DNA of 64,000 nucleotides from Saprospiraceae bacterium (GCA_020848695.1 JADLHT010000003.1:62001-126000); one strand, 5' to 3'. Shown: positions 46,992 to 56,851, counted from the first letter of the stretch. The notes: a model not told the origin generated them from the sequence alone. Numbers and translations: made by a program.

Positions 46992-47006
46992 CGTAAATAT
47001 TATTTT

Positions 47007-47612
47007 TTGCAATCTATTTTAATTGAATCGCATATTTTTCCTTCTTTGGTGTATATGTCTTTGATGCACAACTTTTCGGTAAAAATTGAAGCTTGTGAAA
47101 ATTATCAAAAAAGATCGTTTCGCAATCGTTACCTTATTAGAGACAAGAATGGGATACACGGATTATCAATTCCGCTAAAGAAAGGAAAAAATCAGAGTCA
47201 GCCCATTACGGAAGTAAAAATAAGTTACGAACTGCCATGGGTTAAGCAGCATCTCCACGCAATTCAGACGGCTTATGGGAAAGCTCCATTTTTTATTTAT
47301 TATAAGGATGATCTTTTTGATCTGTTAGATTGCAGGTATGAATTGTTGTTTGAATTGAATCTTAAAACCACACAATGGTTGGCGAATAGAATGAAGATAC
47401 AATATTCCTATCAATGCACAAAAGAATTCGAGTTTAATATTCAATCGAAGAATGATATGAGAAATCGATTAAACCATAAGTTGCTTAATTCTGAAAGTTC
47501 AAACATGTGCATAAGCAGTTTGGATTTGTTGTTTCATTATGGTCCAGAAGCTTATCGTGAATTGCAAGTAACAGACTTAGAATTGATGAGTAGATTGAAT
47601 TGGATTAATTAG
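47007..47612 (+). CDS. WbqC-like family protein
   Basis: A ~201-residue protein of the WbqC-like family, often seen in surface polysaccharide loci but without a proven reaction. Family cues are IEACENYQKRSFRNRYLI, NGIHGLSIPLKKGKN and HLHAIQTAYGKAPFFIYY. There is no ATG near the conserved N-terminus. Candidate starts are TTG 47007 (MQSILIESHIFPSL) and TTG 46989, the latter inside the promoter box, so 47007 is preferred with moderate certainty. It is divergent from the glycosyltransferase gene, and a long gap follows before the M1 aminopeptidase gene. Confidence 0.82.
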   Translation: MQSILIESHIFPSLVYMSLMHNFSVKIEACENYQKRSFRNRYLIRDKNGIHGLSIPLKKGKNQSQPITEVKISYELPWVKQHLHAIQTAYGKAPFFIYYKDDLFDLLDCRYELLFELNLKTTQWLANRMKIQYSYQCTKEFEFNIQSKNDMRNRLNHKLLNSESSNMCISSLDLLFHYGPEAYRELQVTDLELMSRLNWIN

Positions 47613-47680
47613 TTAGTTCATAATCAGAAATTATTCATTCAAATAGGTTCCTTAACTGTTCAAATGGGAATTCCATAATT

Positions 47681-47714
47681 TAGGGAGGTAACAAGTCCTT
47701 AAAAATTGAATTTT
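47681..47714. repeat. Degenerate direct repeat, copy 1
   Basis: TAGGGAGGTAACAAGTCCTT and following AT-rich bases resemble the block starting at 47871. Similarity may extend about 35 bases to the left. Confidence 0.35.
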
Positions 47715-47870
47715 AAAAATATCATATTATAAAATAGTATAATACGATAGAAAATCGTTCGAATCGGGGATTTCAGTTTCATAAAATGCGTCACAGTTCA
47801 TCGGGAATAATTCATATTAAGAATTAATACAATATGTTTTGATCTGTTTCGGTATGGATTTGTTTTATTT

Positions 47871-47900
47871 TAGAGATGGACAAGTCCCTTAGAAATTAGT
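47871..47900. repeat. Degenerate direct repeat, copy 2
   Basis: TAGAGATGGACAAGTCCCTT and the following AGAAATTAGTAA align with copy 1 at 47681 with a few mismatches and one-base gaps. The copies lie 190 bases apart. Confidence 0.35.
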
Positions 47901-48089
47901 AAATTAAGATCATATTAATCAATAATATAATATGTTCTCTAGCTGTTTGCAATCCTATTTTCAGATCTTAATCATACTTATTTAGCTCATCATTTCATCT
48001 AATTTATTCATATCTATTCTGATAAAGATTATGAATATCTTCACAATTATTATTACAATCTATGGAAATTACCGCATTATTTTTACACA

Positions 48090-49961
48090 ATGAATCTCAT
48101 TGTAAAATTATTATTGTTTTGCTCCATCTTTTTTACATGTTCGCAGGATAGAAATAAGTCAGTTAATATTATTGAAAAGGAAAGGTCCGATCCACATAGT
48201 TTTTCGAGACCGGAACTGGCAGTAACAAAACATCTGGATTTAGAACTTTTCTGTGATTTTGATAATAAGATAATTATTGGAATTGCGACTTACGATATTG
48301 AGCATATAAATGCTTCTGAAATTATTTTTGATGAAATGAATTTACAGATTGATAGTATTGATCTAATCAATGATCAGGGTCAATTGACTAAAAGTTCTTA
48401 TCGTCTGAATGAGGAAGATCCTATTTTGGGAAGAGGATTACATGTAAGAATAAATCCAAATACAAAAAAGGTTAAAATTTATTATAAGACAACCAATAAC
48501 GCAACCGCGCTGCAATGGCTGGATAAGAATCAAACCAACACAAAAAAATATCCCTATTTGCTTACTCAATCTCAATCTATTTCTGCTCGCACTTGGGTTC
48601 CTTGCCAGGATGGACCAGGAATTCGATTTACTTATACAGCAAAGGTGCAAGTACCAAAAGGTATGATGGCGGTGATGAGTGCGGCAAACCCTCAATCAAG
48701 AACAGAAGACGGAAAGTATGAATTTAAAATGGAGATACCTATTCCAGCATATTTACTTGCTTTGGCAGCCGGTGATTTTGATTTTAAACCAATTGGAAAG
48801 AGAACAGGTGTTTATGCTTCTTCTGATCTGCTTGACAAAGCAGTTTGGGAGTTTGCAGATCTTGAGAAGATGCTTGAGACCACAGAATCTTTGTATGGTA
48901 ATTACCCTTGGGGTAGATATGATGTAATTGTTCTTCCATCAAGTTTTCCATTTGGTGGGATGGAAAATCCAAAGTTAACTTTTCTAACACCAACCTGTAT
49001 CGCAGGCGATCGTTCATTAACTTCATTGCTGGCACATGAACTTGCGCACTCATGGTCAGGGAATTTAGTTACTAATGCAACATGGGAAGACTTTTGGTTG
49101 AATGAGGGATTTACAACTTATATTGAGAATCGAATAATGGAGTCACTTTACGGTAAGTCATTTGCGGATATGCTAAGTTTGCTAGGATATCAGGACCTGC
49201 AAAAAACTATCTCTGAAATGGGAGATACAAATTCTTTAACAAAATTAAAATTGAATTTGAAAGGTAAAGATCCTGAGGATGGATTGTCAGATATTGCCTA
49301 TGAAAAAGGAAAATCCTTGTTGCGATACCTGGAGGAGCGAATAGGTAGATCAAAATGGGATGAATTTCTCAAATCTTATTTTGAAAAATTTAAATTTAAA
49401 TCCAATACAACTGAAGGATTTCTAAACTACTTGTATGAATATTTTACTGAACTCAACCCAGGAATCAAGGATACTGTTAATATCTGGATATATTCACCGG
49501 GATTAATTTCGTTTAAACCCAATTATGACAGTAGCCGCTTCACGAAAGTTGAGAATGAGCTTGCCGAATATCTTATAAAATTCGATAAAAGCAAATTGAA
49601 AACTAATAGCTGGTCAACTTCAGAATGGTTGCATGCCATTAGAAAACTACCCCGAGATTCTAGTAAAAAGATTAGAATTGAAATGGAGAAAAATTTTCAA
49701 TTAAATAAAACCGGTAATACTGAAATTGGATTCGCTTGGCTTATTTACAAAATTGAAAATGGTATAAGTGATGATGAAATGAATGAAGTAGAAAGTTTTC
49801 TATTAAATGTAGGTCGCAGGAAATTTGTCTTACCCGTTTTTGAGAATCTTATTAAATATGGACGAGAGGCTGATGCAAAAAGAATATTTGAAATAGTTAA
49901 AAACGGATATCATCCCATTACAAAGAATTCTATTGCATCCCTACTAGAACCAAAAATATAA
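48090..49961 (+). CDS. M1 family metallo-aminopeptidase, lipoprotein
   Basis: A 623-residue zinc aminopeptidase, close in layout to leukotriene A4 hydrolase-type M1 enzymes. A lipoprotein signal is likely (LLLFCSIFFTC, Cys17). The N-terminal beta domain is followed by the substrate-anchoring FGGMENPKLTF and the zinc site HELAHSW (His316, Glu317, His320) with the third ligand Glu339 in WLNEGFTTYIENR. A helical C-terminal domain of about 150 residues completes it. Known relatives remove N-terminal residues from peptides. As a lipoprotein it should act in the periplasm or at the cell surface. It precedes the S46 peptidase gene by 63 bases on the same strand, but that gene appears to have its own promoter. 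Confidence 0.93.
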   Translation: MNLIVKLLLFCSIFFTCSQDRNKSVNIIEKERSDPHSFSRPELAVTKHLDLELFCDFDNKIIIGIATYDIEHINASEIIFDEMNLQIDSIDLINDQGQLTKSSYRLNEEDPILGRGLHVRINPNTKKVKIYYKTTNNATALQWLDKNQTNTKKYPYLLTQSQSISARTWVPCQDGPGIRFTYTAKVQVPKGMMAVMSAANPQSRTEDGKYEFKMEIPIPAYLLALAAGDFDFKPIGKRTGVYASSDLLDKAVWEFADLEKMLETTESLYGNYPWGRYDVIVLPSSFPFGGMENPKLTFLTPTCIAGDRSLTSLLAHELAHSWSGNLVTNATWEDFWLNEGFTTYIENRIMESLYGKSFADMLSLLGYQDLQKTISEMGDTNSLTKLKLNLKGKDPEDGLSDIAYEKGKSLLRYLEERIGRSKWDEFLKSYFEKFKFKSNTTEGFLNYLYEYFTELNPGIKDTVNIWIYSPGLISFKPNYDSSRFTKVENELAEYLIKFDKSKLKTNSWSTSEWLHAIRKLPRDSSKKIRIEMEKNFQLNKTGNTEIGFAWLIYKIENGISDDEMNEVESFLLNVGRRKFVLPVFENLIKYGREADAKRIFEIVKNGYHPITKNSIASLLEPKI

Positions 49962-49977
49962 ATTTATCAGAATTCAT

Positions 49978-49985
49978 TATATTTG
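49978..49985 (+). promoter_or_regulatory. Putative -7 promoter element (TATATTTG) of the S46 peptidase gene
   Basis: TATATTTGC is an exact TAnnTTTG match in the gap after the M1 gene, 39 bases before the ATG at 50025. Confidence 0.5.
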
Positions 49986-50024
49986 CAGCGCAAATTTTAA
50001 AATTATATTATAAAAATAATTAAT

Positions 50025-52088
50025 ATGTATAAGTTTCTAAGTGTGATTTTTGTATTATTTATTGTTCATTCTTTACCAGCCCAGGATGAGATGGCAATTC
50101 CCAAAAGATTTGATTATGGCAAAATGTGGACTTTTGAATATCCACCTAAGGATTGGTTTAAAGAAGCCTATAATTTTACAGCAGATGATAAATGGTTTGA
50201 AGATGTAAGAAAATCATCACTGAGATTCGCAAGCTGGTGTTCAGCTTCTTTTGTTTCACCTAATGGTCTGATAATGACCAATCATCATTGTTCAAGAGAT
50301 GCAGTTACTGCCTTGCAAAAGGAAGGCGAAAATTTTGATAAAAACGGATTTTATGCTGCCAGCTTATCTGAAGAAAGAAAACACGACGAACTTTTTGTTG
50401 AGCAATTAATCAAAGTAGAAGATATAACGGATAGAATGTTATCAATAATGGATCGAGCAAAAGATGATGTTCAAAGAAAACAATACCAAGACAGTGCCTT
50501 AGCAATGATCCAAAAGGAATATAGTGCGCGAGAAGATTGGAAAAAATTAAGAGTTCAGGCTGTTACTTATTACAGTGGTGGTAAGTTTAGCTTATATGGA
50601 TATAAAAAATATACAGACATTAGATTAGTATTCATTCCTGAAACAGATTTGGGATATTTTGGTGGAGATCCGGATAACTTTACTTATCCACGATATGTTT
50701 TAGATTGTACATTCTGGAGAGCTTATGATGAAAATGGCAATCCAGTAAATTCATCTGAACACTACTTCAAGTTTAATCCCGACGGAATTAAAGAGGGTGA
50801 ACCAGTTTTTGTTATTGGTAATCCGGGCAATACAGAAAGATATAGAACATTTAAGCAGTTAGAATATGATCGTGACTTTCGTTTTCCTTTACAAGTTGAG
50901 TTGCTGACCAACAGAATTAACTTAATGCAGAAGGAATATGATAAAAATCCGAATATTGATCTTCAAAACGATATCTTCGGTTTAAGTAATTCACAAAAAG
51001 CATTTACCGGAATACTTGGCGGGTTAAAAAATTCATCTTTAATGACACGTAAGAAAGCGACTGAAGACGAGATACGTAGTAAGACAAAAATTAAAAAGGA
51101 AGATTATTGGTTAGAATTGGAAAATGCAGTGGAAGGATTAAAAAAATATGCGTATTTAGTAACCTTAGCAGGTCCGGGGGGTATTAAAGGAAGTATTGTA
51201 AACCTGATTTATTCATTGGGAGCATATGAAAAAGCCTTGGATAATCCGACGAATGTTCAATTGATTGAGAAACTTAAAAATGAAATTGTACGATTGAGTT
51301 CTGAGATCAATACTGAAAAAGAAAAAGAGTATTTTATGACTTATTTGTCTGAATTAAAGAAGTATGAACATCCGGATAATAAGTGCGTGGATAAAATATT
51401 GGATGGCAAGAGTATTGAAGCAAGAACCCACAAAATATTGAAAAAAACAGATTTCAGTGACTCTGATAAAGTGATGAAGTTCCTTTCAATGGAATCTAAG
51501 AAATTTAAAAAGCAAGATGATCCTTTATTGGATATCGCAAGAATTCTGGTACCTAAATACAACGAAGCGGTAACAGCTTTTCAGTCAAGCACCCCAAAAA
51601 GAAGAGCATTGGAAGCTAAAATTGCCAATGCGGTTTTTAAAGTTAAAGGAACTAATCTTCCACCAGATGCAACATTTACATTAAGAATTTCGGATGGAGT
51701 TGTAAAAGGATATAACTATAATGGAACCATTGCACCGTTTAAAACTACTTATTTTGGAATGTATGATCGAAATGAATCATTTAATCATAAATATCCATTT
51801 GAACTACCTGCAAGATGGCAGAATCCTCCTATTGAGTTGCTAAAATCACCACTTAACTTTGTTGCAACCAATGACATTATTGGTGGTAATTCAGGAAGCC
51901 CAATAGTCAATAGAAACAAAGAAGCAGTAGGATTGATATTTGATGGTAACATCGAATCATTGCCTGGCAACTTTATTTATGATGAAACCTCTAACAGGTC
52001 AGTTTGTGTACACGCCGGTGGAATAATGTCCGCTTTAAAGCATATCTATAGGGCAGATAGATTGTATTCAGAACTTTCAGGGTATTAG
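50025..52088 (+). CDS. S46 family dipeptidyl peptidase, DPP7-like
   Basis: A 687-residue periplasmic serine peptidase of family S46, which releases dipeptides from peptide N-termini. The signal peptide ends HSLPAQ. Triad regions are His88 in MTNHHCSRDA, Asp in GGDPDNFTYPRY (about 216) and Ser in GGNSGSPIVN (about 624). The residue 18 positions after the serine, which separates DPP11 (Arg) from DPP7 (Gly), is Gly in IFDGN. This favours the DPP7 type, with hydrophobic rather than acidic P1 residues. That reading is by hand alignment. Together with the M1 and DPP-IV-like enzymes it suggests peptide-based nutrition. A small lipoprotein gene follows. Confidence 0.93.
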   Translation: MYKFLSVIFVLFIVHSLPAQDEMAIPKRFDYGKMWTFEYPPKDWFKEAYNFTADDKWFEDVRKSSLRFASWCSASFVSPNGLIMTNHHCSRDAVTALQKEGENFDKNGFYAASLSEERKHDELFVEQLIKVEDITDRMLSIMDRAKDDVQRKQYQDSALAMIQKEYSAREDWKKLRVQAVTYYSGGKFSLYGYKKYTDIRLVFIPETDLGYFGGDPDNFTYPRYVLDCTFWRAYDENGNPVNSSEHYFKFNPDGIKEGEPVFVIGNPGNTERYRTFKQLEYDRDFRFPLQVELLTNRINLMQKEYDKNPNIDLQNDIFGLSNSQKAFTGILGGLKNSSLMTRKKATEDEIRSKTKIKKEDYWLELENAVEGLKKYAYLVTLAGPGGIKGSIVNLIYSLGAYEKALDNPTNVQLIEKLKNEIVRLSSEINTEKEKEYFMTYLSELKKYEHPDNKCVDKILDGKSIEARTHKILKKTDFSDSDKVMKFLSMESKKFKKQDDPLLDIARILVPKYNEAVTAFQSSTPKRRALEAKIANAVFKVKGTNLPPDATFTLRISDGVVKGYNYNGTIAPFKTTYFGMYDRNESFNHKYPFELPARWQNPPIELLKSPLNFVATNDIIGGNSGSPIVNRNKEAVGLIFDGNIESLPGNFIYDETSNRSVCVHAGGIMSALKHIYRADRLYSELSGY

Positions 52089-52113
52089 TTATTATTTAAG
52101 AATTTCATTGGTG

Positions 52114-52533
52114 ATGGATAAATTAATATATAGTTTGATGATGCTTTTTCTCGTAGCTTGTAATGTTCAAAATAATGTTATAAATGGAGTTGTTAATCTT
52201 GCAAAAAGATCAGATTGTCAAGGGCCTTGTGGAAAAGTAATGCCATGCGAGGGAAAGGTTTATACCCTTGATATAGACTTAAACGGAAATAATATTCTTC
52301 AGGGTGGAAGAACTTTGTTTGTTAGAGATCCGGACAATTTTGATTATACAGTTAAGGTAGAATTTGCACAGACAATCCCAGAGAGTAAATTTCAATCTGC
52401 TAAAGATGGAGGATATAAGAAAATGCGAATTACAGGAATTATTGAAGGATATGATGTGTTCGTTCATGAGACCTGTACCCGATCGTACGTTTTCAATGTT
52501 TCTAAAGAATCAGATTTCAACTTGAGTTACTAG
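52114..52533 (+). CDS. Small lipoprotein of unknown function
   Basis: A 139-residue protein starting at ATG 52114; the TTG and GTG codons just upstream are passed over because the signal peptide is complete from the ATG. The lipobox is FLVAC (Cys16). The mature part contains the cysteine-rich QGPCGKVMPCEGKVYTL segment and a beta-rich region with GRTLFVRDPDNFDYTVKVEF, then VHETCTRSYVF. The three mature cysteines other than Cys16 may form disulfides. I do not recognise the family. It lies 25 bases after the S46 peptidase gene and is probably co-transcribed with it. Confidence 0.68.
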   Translation: MDKLIYSLMMLFLVACNVQNNVINGVVNLAKRSDCQGPCGKVMPCEGKVYTLDIDLNGNNILQGGRTLFVRDPDNFDYTVKVEFAQTIPESKFQSAKDGGYKKMRITGIIEGYDVFVHETCTRSYVFNVSKESDFNLSY

Positions 52534-52618
52534 AAATACATTTAGTGATTGATTCTTTGTGTCAGGTAAGCTCGATGCTTCTTTGATGTTTCTTTTTATT
52601 TTAACATTCATGCTATAC

Positions 52619-52677
52619 TTTCAAAAATTTCGGTAGAGTGTATGGTAAATAATTGATATCAATTATAGTTTTTGAAA
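52619..52677. other. Nested inverted repeats between convergent genes
   Basis: A perfect 18-base palindrome, ATAATTGATATCAATTAT, lies at 52649-52666. It sits beside the right arm of a second inverted pair, TTTCAAAAA at 52619-52627 and TTTTTGAAA at 52669-52677. Position between convergent 3' ends suggests a bidirectional terminator or a protein-binding palindrome. There is no GC-rich stem. Confidence 0.4.
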
Positions 52678-52777
52678 TTGAGCATTAATGAGATTTTTGT
52701 ATTAACCCAATAAAACTAATATTTAATTCGGTATTTAAATTCTAATAAGGCAACATAATGAAATTGAATTCCAATCA

Positions 52778-55700
52778 TTAACGCAACAGAGTAATCTCAC
52801 CCTTTATGAATTCTCTTTTATTGTTTGAGAATAAAATTTCAGCACGATAAGCAAATACTGCTGGATTAAGAATGGTATTTTTGAATGTACCGTTCCATCC
52901 TTCAGTTTCCTGATTTAGGGGAAAATTGAATTTGGTAAATACAAGTTCTCCCCATCGATCATAAATATTAAGAAAAATAATTTGTTGAACATCGGTGGTG
53001 CCAAAAATGGTAAAATAATCATTGATGCCATCTCCATTCGGTGAGAACACATTCGGCACATATATTCGATTATCTCTTGCTCTAATATTCAAAGTATCCT
53101 TATCGGAACATCCATATTGATCAACAATTGTGGCAATATATTCTATGTTTCTTTCCGGAACAGCAATCGGATCAAAACAATCAGTGCAGTTCAAGAAATC
53201 CGCTGGATCCCACTTTACTGACTGAATACTTCCAATTATACTACTGTTGAGTTGTATCGGTGTTCCTTTCTCAACTTCTTTATCGGAGCCTAAATCAATT
53301 CCTAAAGAATCAGATTTCTCAATATTAAATGAAGTATCTTTAATACATCCTATACTGTCAGTAATTCTAATCTTATACTGCCCCTTATTTAAATCGACTT
53401 GAATATGGTTAATATCCCACTCCTGGTTCTCAAAGATAAAGCTAAGAGGTTGTACTCCTTTCGTATAACCATTAATCCAGATTTTGCCTTTGTCTGGATC
53501 ATTGAAACAATACAATTTTTTTAATCCAAAATCTACCTCAGGAATCTCGCCTGCAGTTATACATAAGGTATCGAAATATTTACATAAATCCTGTTGTGAA
53601 AATGCCGGAATACAAAAAGTTCCTGTCCCAAGTGTAGATAAATTTAAAAATCGGTTCTCTACTACGATAGGACTATTCCATACAGAGTTAGATACTGAAT
53701 TCAACAAATAAGAGGACAGGTCTACAACTTCATTTTTAGATTTTATACATAGGATAACTGAATTTTCTCTTAGCAATTTTACGGGTGGGCAATCTTTGGT
53801 TTCACACTCAAGTTCCGAAAGAAGACTGCCACAAGGTTGGAATCCTTTAGAACGCAATATTAATTTAACTTTTTGAAGAGGTGCTAATCCACCTACATAT
53901 AGAGTACTATCATTTAGTATCTGAATATTATTTCCGTTTTGAACCTGAAATTGAATGCTATCCGTATATAATCCTTTCTTCCATGTAAAAACTAAATTGC
54001 TGTCTTGAGCCATACACTCTATCAATGGTAATTCTGGATTAGGAATAACATCGATTTCTTTTTCAAAATTATCCTGGCAGATTGAATTTTGAATTTTTAA
54101 TTGAATCCTCTTTTTACCGACTTTATTCCATCTTATTAAAAAATTCTTGTTTGAATTATTCTGGCTGATGAAAGCATCGCTAAAATCCCACTCACTGATA
54201 TCATCGAGTGTGTCTTTACCAGAAAAATTGATTATTGTATTCGAGTCTTGACAAACTTTTTCATTTATTGTAAATAGAGCCAAAGGATTTCTTCTAATCC
54301 AGATTTCTTTTGTAATACTAGTTTTGCAACTGTTATTCGAGTATTCAAATATAATTGTCTTGTGACCGGCTTTTGCTAGATTGAATTCATAAATGCCATT
54401 TATACTATCTGTTACTCCAATCCCTGACCATCTTCCTGTAAATTTGGGATCTGGTTGGTCAATCAATGCTGAAAAATTTAATTTGAGTTTTCCATTGTTA
54501 TCAAGACAAAAACTATCCCTTCCAGTAATTGTAATATCGAAATTCGGACACTGAGTAGCCTCACATTCTGCATCGATACTTTGATCTCCGCATAAGCTAT
54601 CTTTAATGATTAATTTGAATTTAATTTTAGTTCCAGGAATTAGATTAGAAAAAACAACTGAATCAGGAGTTACTAAGCTTATATTCTGGTTTAAATCAGA
54701 TTCGAATTCCAGTTTGTTTCTTAAATTTGTTTTTTTCCAATAGAACGTAATACTGCTGTCTTTTGAATAGCAATTTATAAGCGGTAGAGTGTCTGGAACA
54801 AATACAGTAAAATTTATTGTGGTGTCGAGAGTACATCTCTTGTTGGTTAAATAAACTTTAATCGAATGTTTTCCACTTGATAGATTCGTAAGCGTTAATG
54901 GTTCTTGAACTTGAGCTATTGTGTCTTTTAAATTATGGATGATGGTTCTGATTTCGTTGGAGTCAAGCTGATTGAGATATAATTTTAATTCAGTTCCTGC
55001 GCAAACTGTAGTTTTATCTATAGATGCATTCAGTACAGGAACTGGAATCACCTTTATAGTAAAATTATTAAGAAACGCACATTGTTCTTTATAAGTGGTA
55101 AAGTAAATTAACATATCTTTTTGAGCCAGGATAGGAAAGTCTAATTTACATGAAGTATCCATTCCGGTACAGGAAAAGAAATTAGAAATTCCATCTATGC
55201 TATCCGAATGTATCAGGATAATGTCTGATAAGTGTATTGTGTCTCCTTCACAATATTCAAGTTCAGGAATTGTTGTACTAATTGTAGGAATTATTTTAAT
55301 TAATATTTCAGAGGTGTCTGAACAACCCTGATTATCAGCCAATAAATAAATTGTAGAATCAGAAGTTATTAGAAGACTGTCTATTATTTTATGAGCTGAG
55401 ATGAATGGATAATTAGAATAAAATGAATAATTGCTTCCGGTTAAATTATTGTCTTTAATGTCTAAATTTTTAAAGTTGAAATATTGATTTTTACAGAACC
55501 GAATTGTTGGAATGGGTATAAGGTCGGGTGTTTTTGAATTCCCAATAAGTTCATATTCTGCTGATTTTTCACAATATTTTCCGTTAGGATGAAGAAGCCT
55601 TATGACTAGTTTGAATTTACCAGAATGATCAACGGATATTTGATTAATACTATCAATAAGATTGTTATTGTCGTCATACCATCTTCTTGTTACTTGGCCT

Positions 55701-56851
55701 ATACCGGTAATGATAGATGAGTCTGAACTCAGGATAACAGTATTGTTTGTACATGAAATTTTTCCAATCTGAATTATTTTAGGTATTATTTTTAATACAG
55801 TTAAATTGAGTTCAGTAATACTATCACAGTAAGGCTTAATTTTTGATTTTTCGAGGTGAAGGTAATTTCCATCTGTACAATACTGTTTTCCACCAACTGA
55901 TACACAGTCCGGATAACAAATTATAGAGTCTATAGATTTTCTGTTTTCTGGAATTGGCTCGATATTTAATTCAATAGTGCTATCACAACCAAAATGATTC
56001 TTCAATTTGAATTCGTAGTTACCTATACCGTAGGGAGTGCCATTAAATATGAATGAACTGTTTTCACAAATCATCTCATTAATTATTTCCGTAGGAGAGG
56101 CATCGCCAATTTCAATATCAACGCATTTTGAAGTGGAATTACACGCATTTTTAGCATTATAGCAGATTGTACCGATTCCTTTTGTATTCCATTCAATAGT
56201 GGCTCGATTCATGCTATTTGTTGAAAGTATTCCATTCGTAACTGTCCATTCAAAATCACAAGCTCCGCTGAGATTTGATAGCATATATTCAGCTGACTCA
56301 CCCACACAAAACTTTTTAGGTCCATCGATATTGCCTATGGTCGGTACAGGAGCTTTTGTTGAACCTGAAGTTACTGCAATAGTAAAAGTACAGATTGCCG
56401 GACCATTACCATCTATTACAATATAATAGTGGCAACCTACTTTTAAATTGGTTGCAGTAAACTGATAGGTTCCTCCAACCGGCATATAGGTGTTACAATT
56501 ACTTACCAGAGAAAAGTTTGAACAGTTAATTGATTCATAGACACCCAGTTCAATAGAATTGCCAAGCGTACAGGAATTCACAGTTACAGAAAATCCAATA
56601 TTGGTTGATCCGGCAATAAATCCTATGTATCTTATGGAATGTACAACCATTGTGCAATAACCAGGAGGAGCATTACCGGGAATTGTATGTCCGTTTTGAA
56701 GAGTTAATCCATCCAGATCACAGACAATGCAGGCATCTGAGCAATCATTCTCCATAACCGGGATGGTTCCACAACGACTTGGTTGTGAGAGAAGATAGAA
56801 ATTATTCCACAGGAAAATTAGCAGACAAATCCCAAATTTTAGTGGATCCAT
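52778..56851 (-). CDS. Large multidomain surface protein with T9SS type B sorting domain
   Basis: A 1357-residue exported protein. A signal peptide (ICLLIFLWNNFYLLSQ) is followed by a cysteine-rich N-terminal beta domain (about 25-165) with CTLGNSIELGVYES and LKVGCHYYIVIDGNGP. A PKD-like module lies at ~172-245 (KFCVGESAEYML...GIGTICYNAKNAC). Repeats with the phrase GCDSTIELN / YCDSITELN and many further Ig-like modules follow. A SprB-like repeat is near 1113 (LYCFNDPDKGKIWING...IRITDSIGC). The final ~95 residues are the gliding-motility-associated sorting tail (YVPNVFSPNGDGINDYF, NIYDRWGELVF, WNGTF). Cell-surface location via T9SS is well supported; the ligand or function is unknown. It is divergent from the mraZ cluster. 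Confidence 0.87.
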   Translation of the reverse strand: MDPLKFGICLLIFLWNNFYLLSQPSRCGTIPVMENDCSDACIVCDLDGLTLQNGHTIPGNAPPGYCTMVVHSIRYIGFIAGSTNIGFSVTVNSCTLGNSIELGVYESINCSNFSLVSNCNTYMPVGGTYQFTATNLKVGCHYYIVIDGNGPAICTFTIAVTSGSTKAPVPTIGNIDGPKKFCVGESAEYMLSNLSGACDFEWTVTNGILSTNSMNRATIEWNTKGIGTICYNAKNACNSTSKCVDIEIGDASPTEIINEMICENSSFIFNGTPYGIGNYEFKLKNHFGCDSTIELNIEPIPENRKSIDSIICYPDCVSVGGKQYCTDGNYLHLEKSKIKPYCDSITELNLTVLKIIPKIIQIGKISCTNNTVILSSDSSIITGIGQVTRRWYDDNNNLIDSINQISVDHSGKFKLVIRLLHPNGKYCEKSAEYELIGNSKTPDLIPIPTIRFCKNQYFNFKNLDIKDNNLTGSNYSFYSNYPFISAHKIIDSLLITSDSTIYLLADNQGCSDTSEILIKIIPTISTTIPELEYCEGDTIHLSDIILIHSDSIDGISNFFSCTGMDTSCKLDFPILAQKDMLIYFTTYKEQCAFLNNFTIKVIPVPVLNASIDKTTVCAGTELKLYLNQLDSNEIRTIIHNLKDTIAQVQEPLTLTNLSSGKHSIKVYLTNKRCTLDTTINFTVFVPDTLPLINCYSKDSSITFYWKKTNLRNKLEFESDLNQNISLVTPDSVVFSNLIPGTKIKFKLIIKDSLCGDQSIDAECEATQCPNFDITITGRDSFCLDNNGKLKLNFSALIDQPDPKFTGRWSGIGVTDSINGIYEFNLAKAGHKTIIFEYSNNSCKTSITKEIWIRRNPLALFTINEKVCQDSNTIINFSGKDTLDDISEWDFSDAFISQNNSNKNFLIRWNKVGKKRIQLKIQNSICQDNFEKEIDVIPNPELPLIECMAQDSNLVFTWKKGLYTDSIQFQVQNGNNIQILNDSTLYVGGLAPLQKVKLILRSKGFQPCGSLLSELECETKDCPPVKLLRENSVILCIKSKNEVVDLSSYLLNSVSNSVWNSPIVVENRFLNLSTLGTGTFCIPAFSQQDLCKYFDTLCITAGEIPEVDFGLKKLYCFNDPDKGKIWINGYTKGVQPLSFIFENQEWDINHIQVDLNKGQYKIRITDSIGCIKDTSFNIEKSDSLGIDLGSDKEVEKGTPIQLNSSIIGSIQSVKWDPADFLNCTDCFDPIAVPERNIEYIATIVDQYGCSDKDTLNIRARDNRIYVPNVFSPNGDGINDYFTIFGTTDVQQIIFLNIYDRWGELVFTKFNFPLNQETEGWNGTFKNTILNPAVFAYRAEILFSNNKREFIKGEITLLR

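Larger units (their letters stand above)
47613..48089. other. Long intergenic region with a degenerate duplicated element
   Basis: 477 bases without a gene. Two related blocks are visible, around 47681-47714 and 47871-47900, both of the form TAG(G/A)GA..GG..ACAAGTCC(C)TTA(A/G)AAATT. The last bases hold a TATTTTTAC that could be a weak -7 box for the M1 aminopeptidase gene at 48090. No RNA gene is recognised. Confidence 0.45.
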
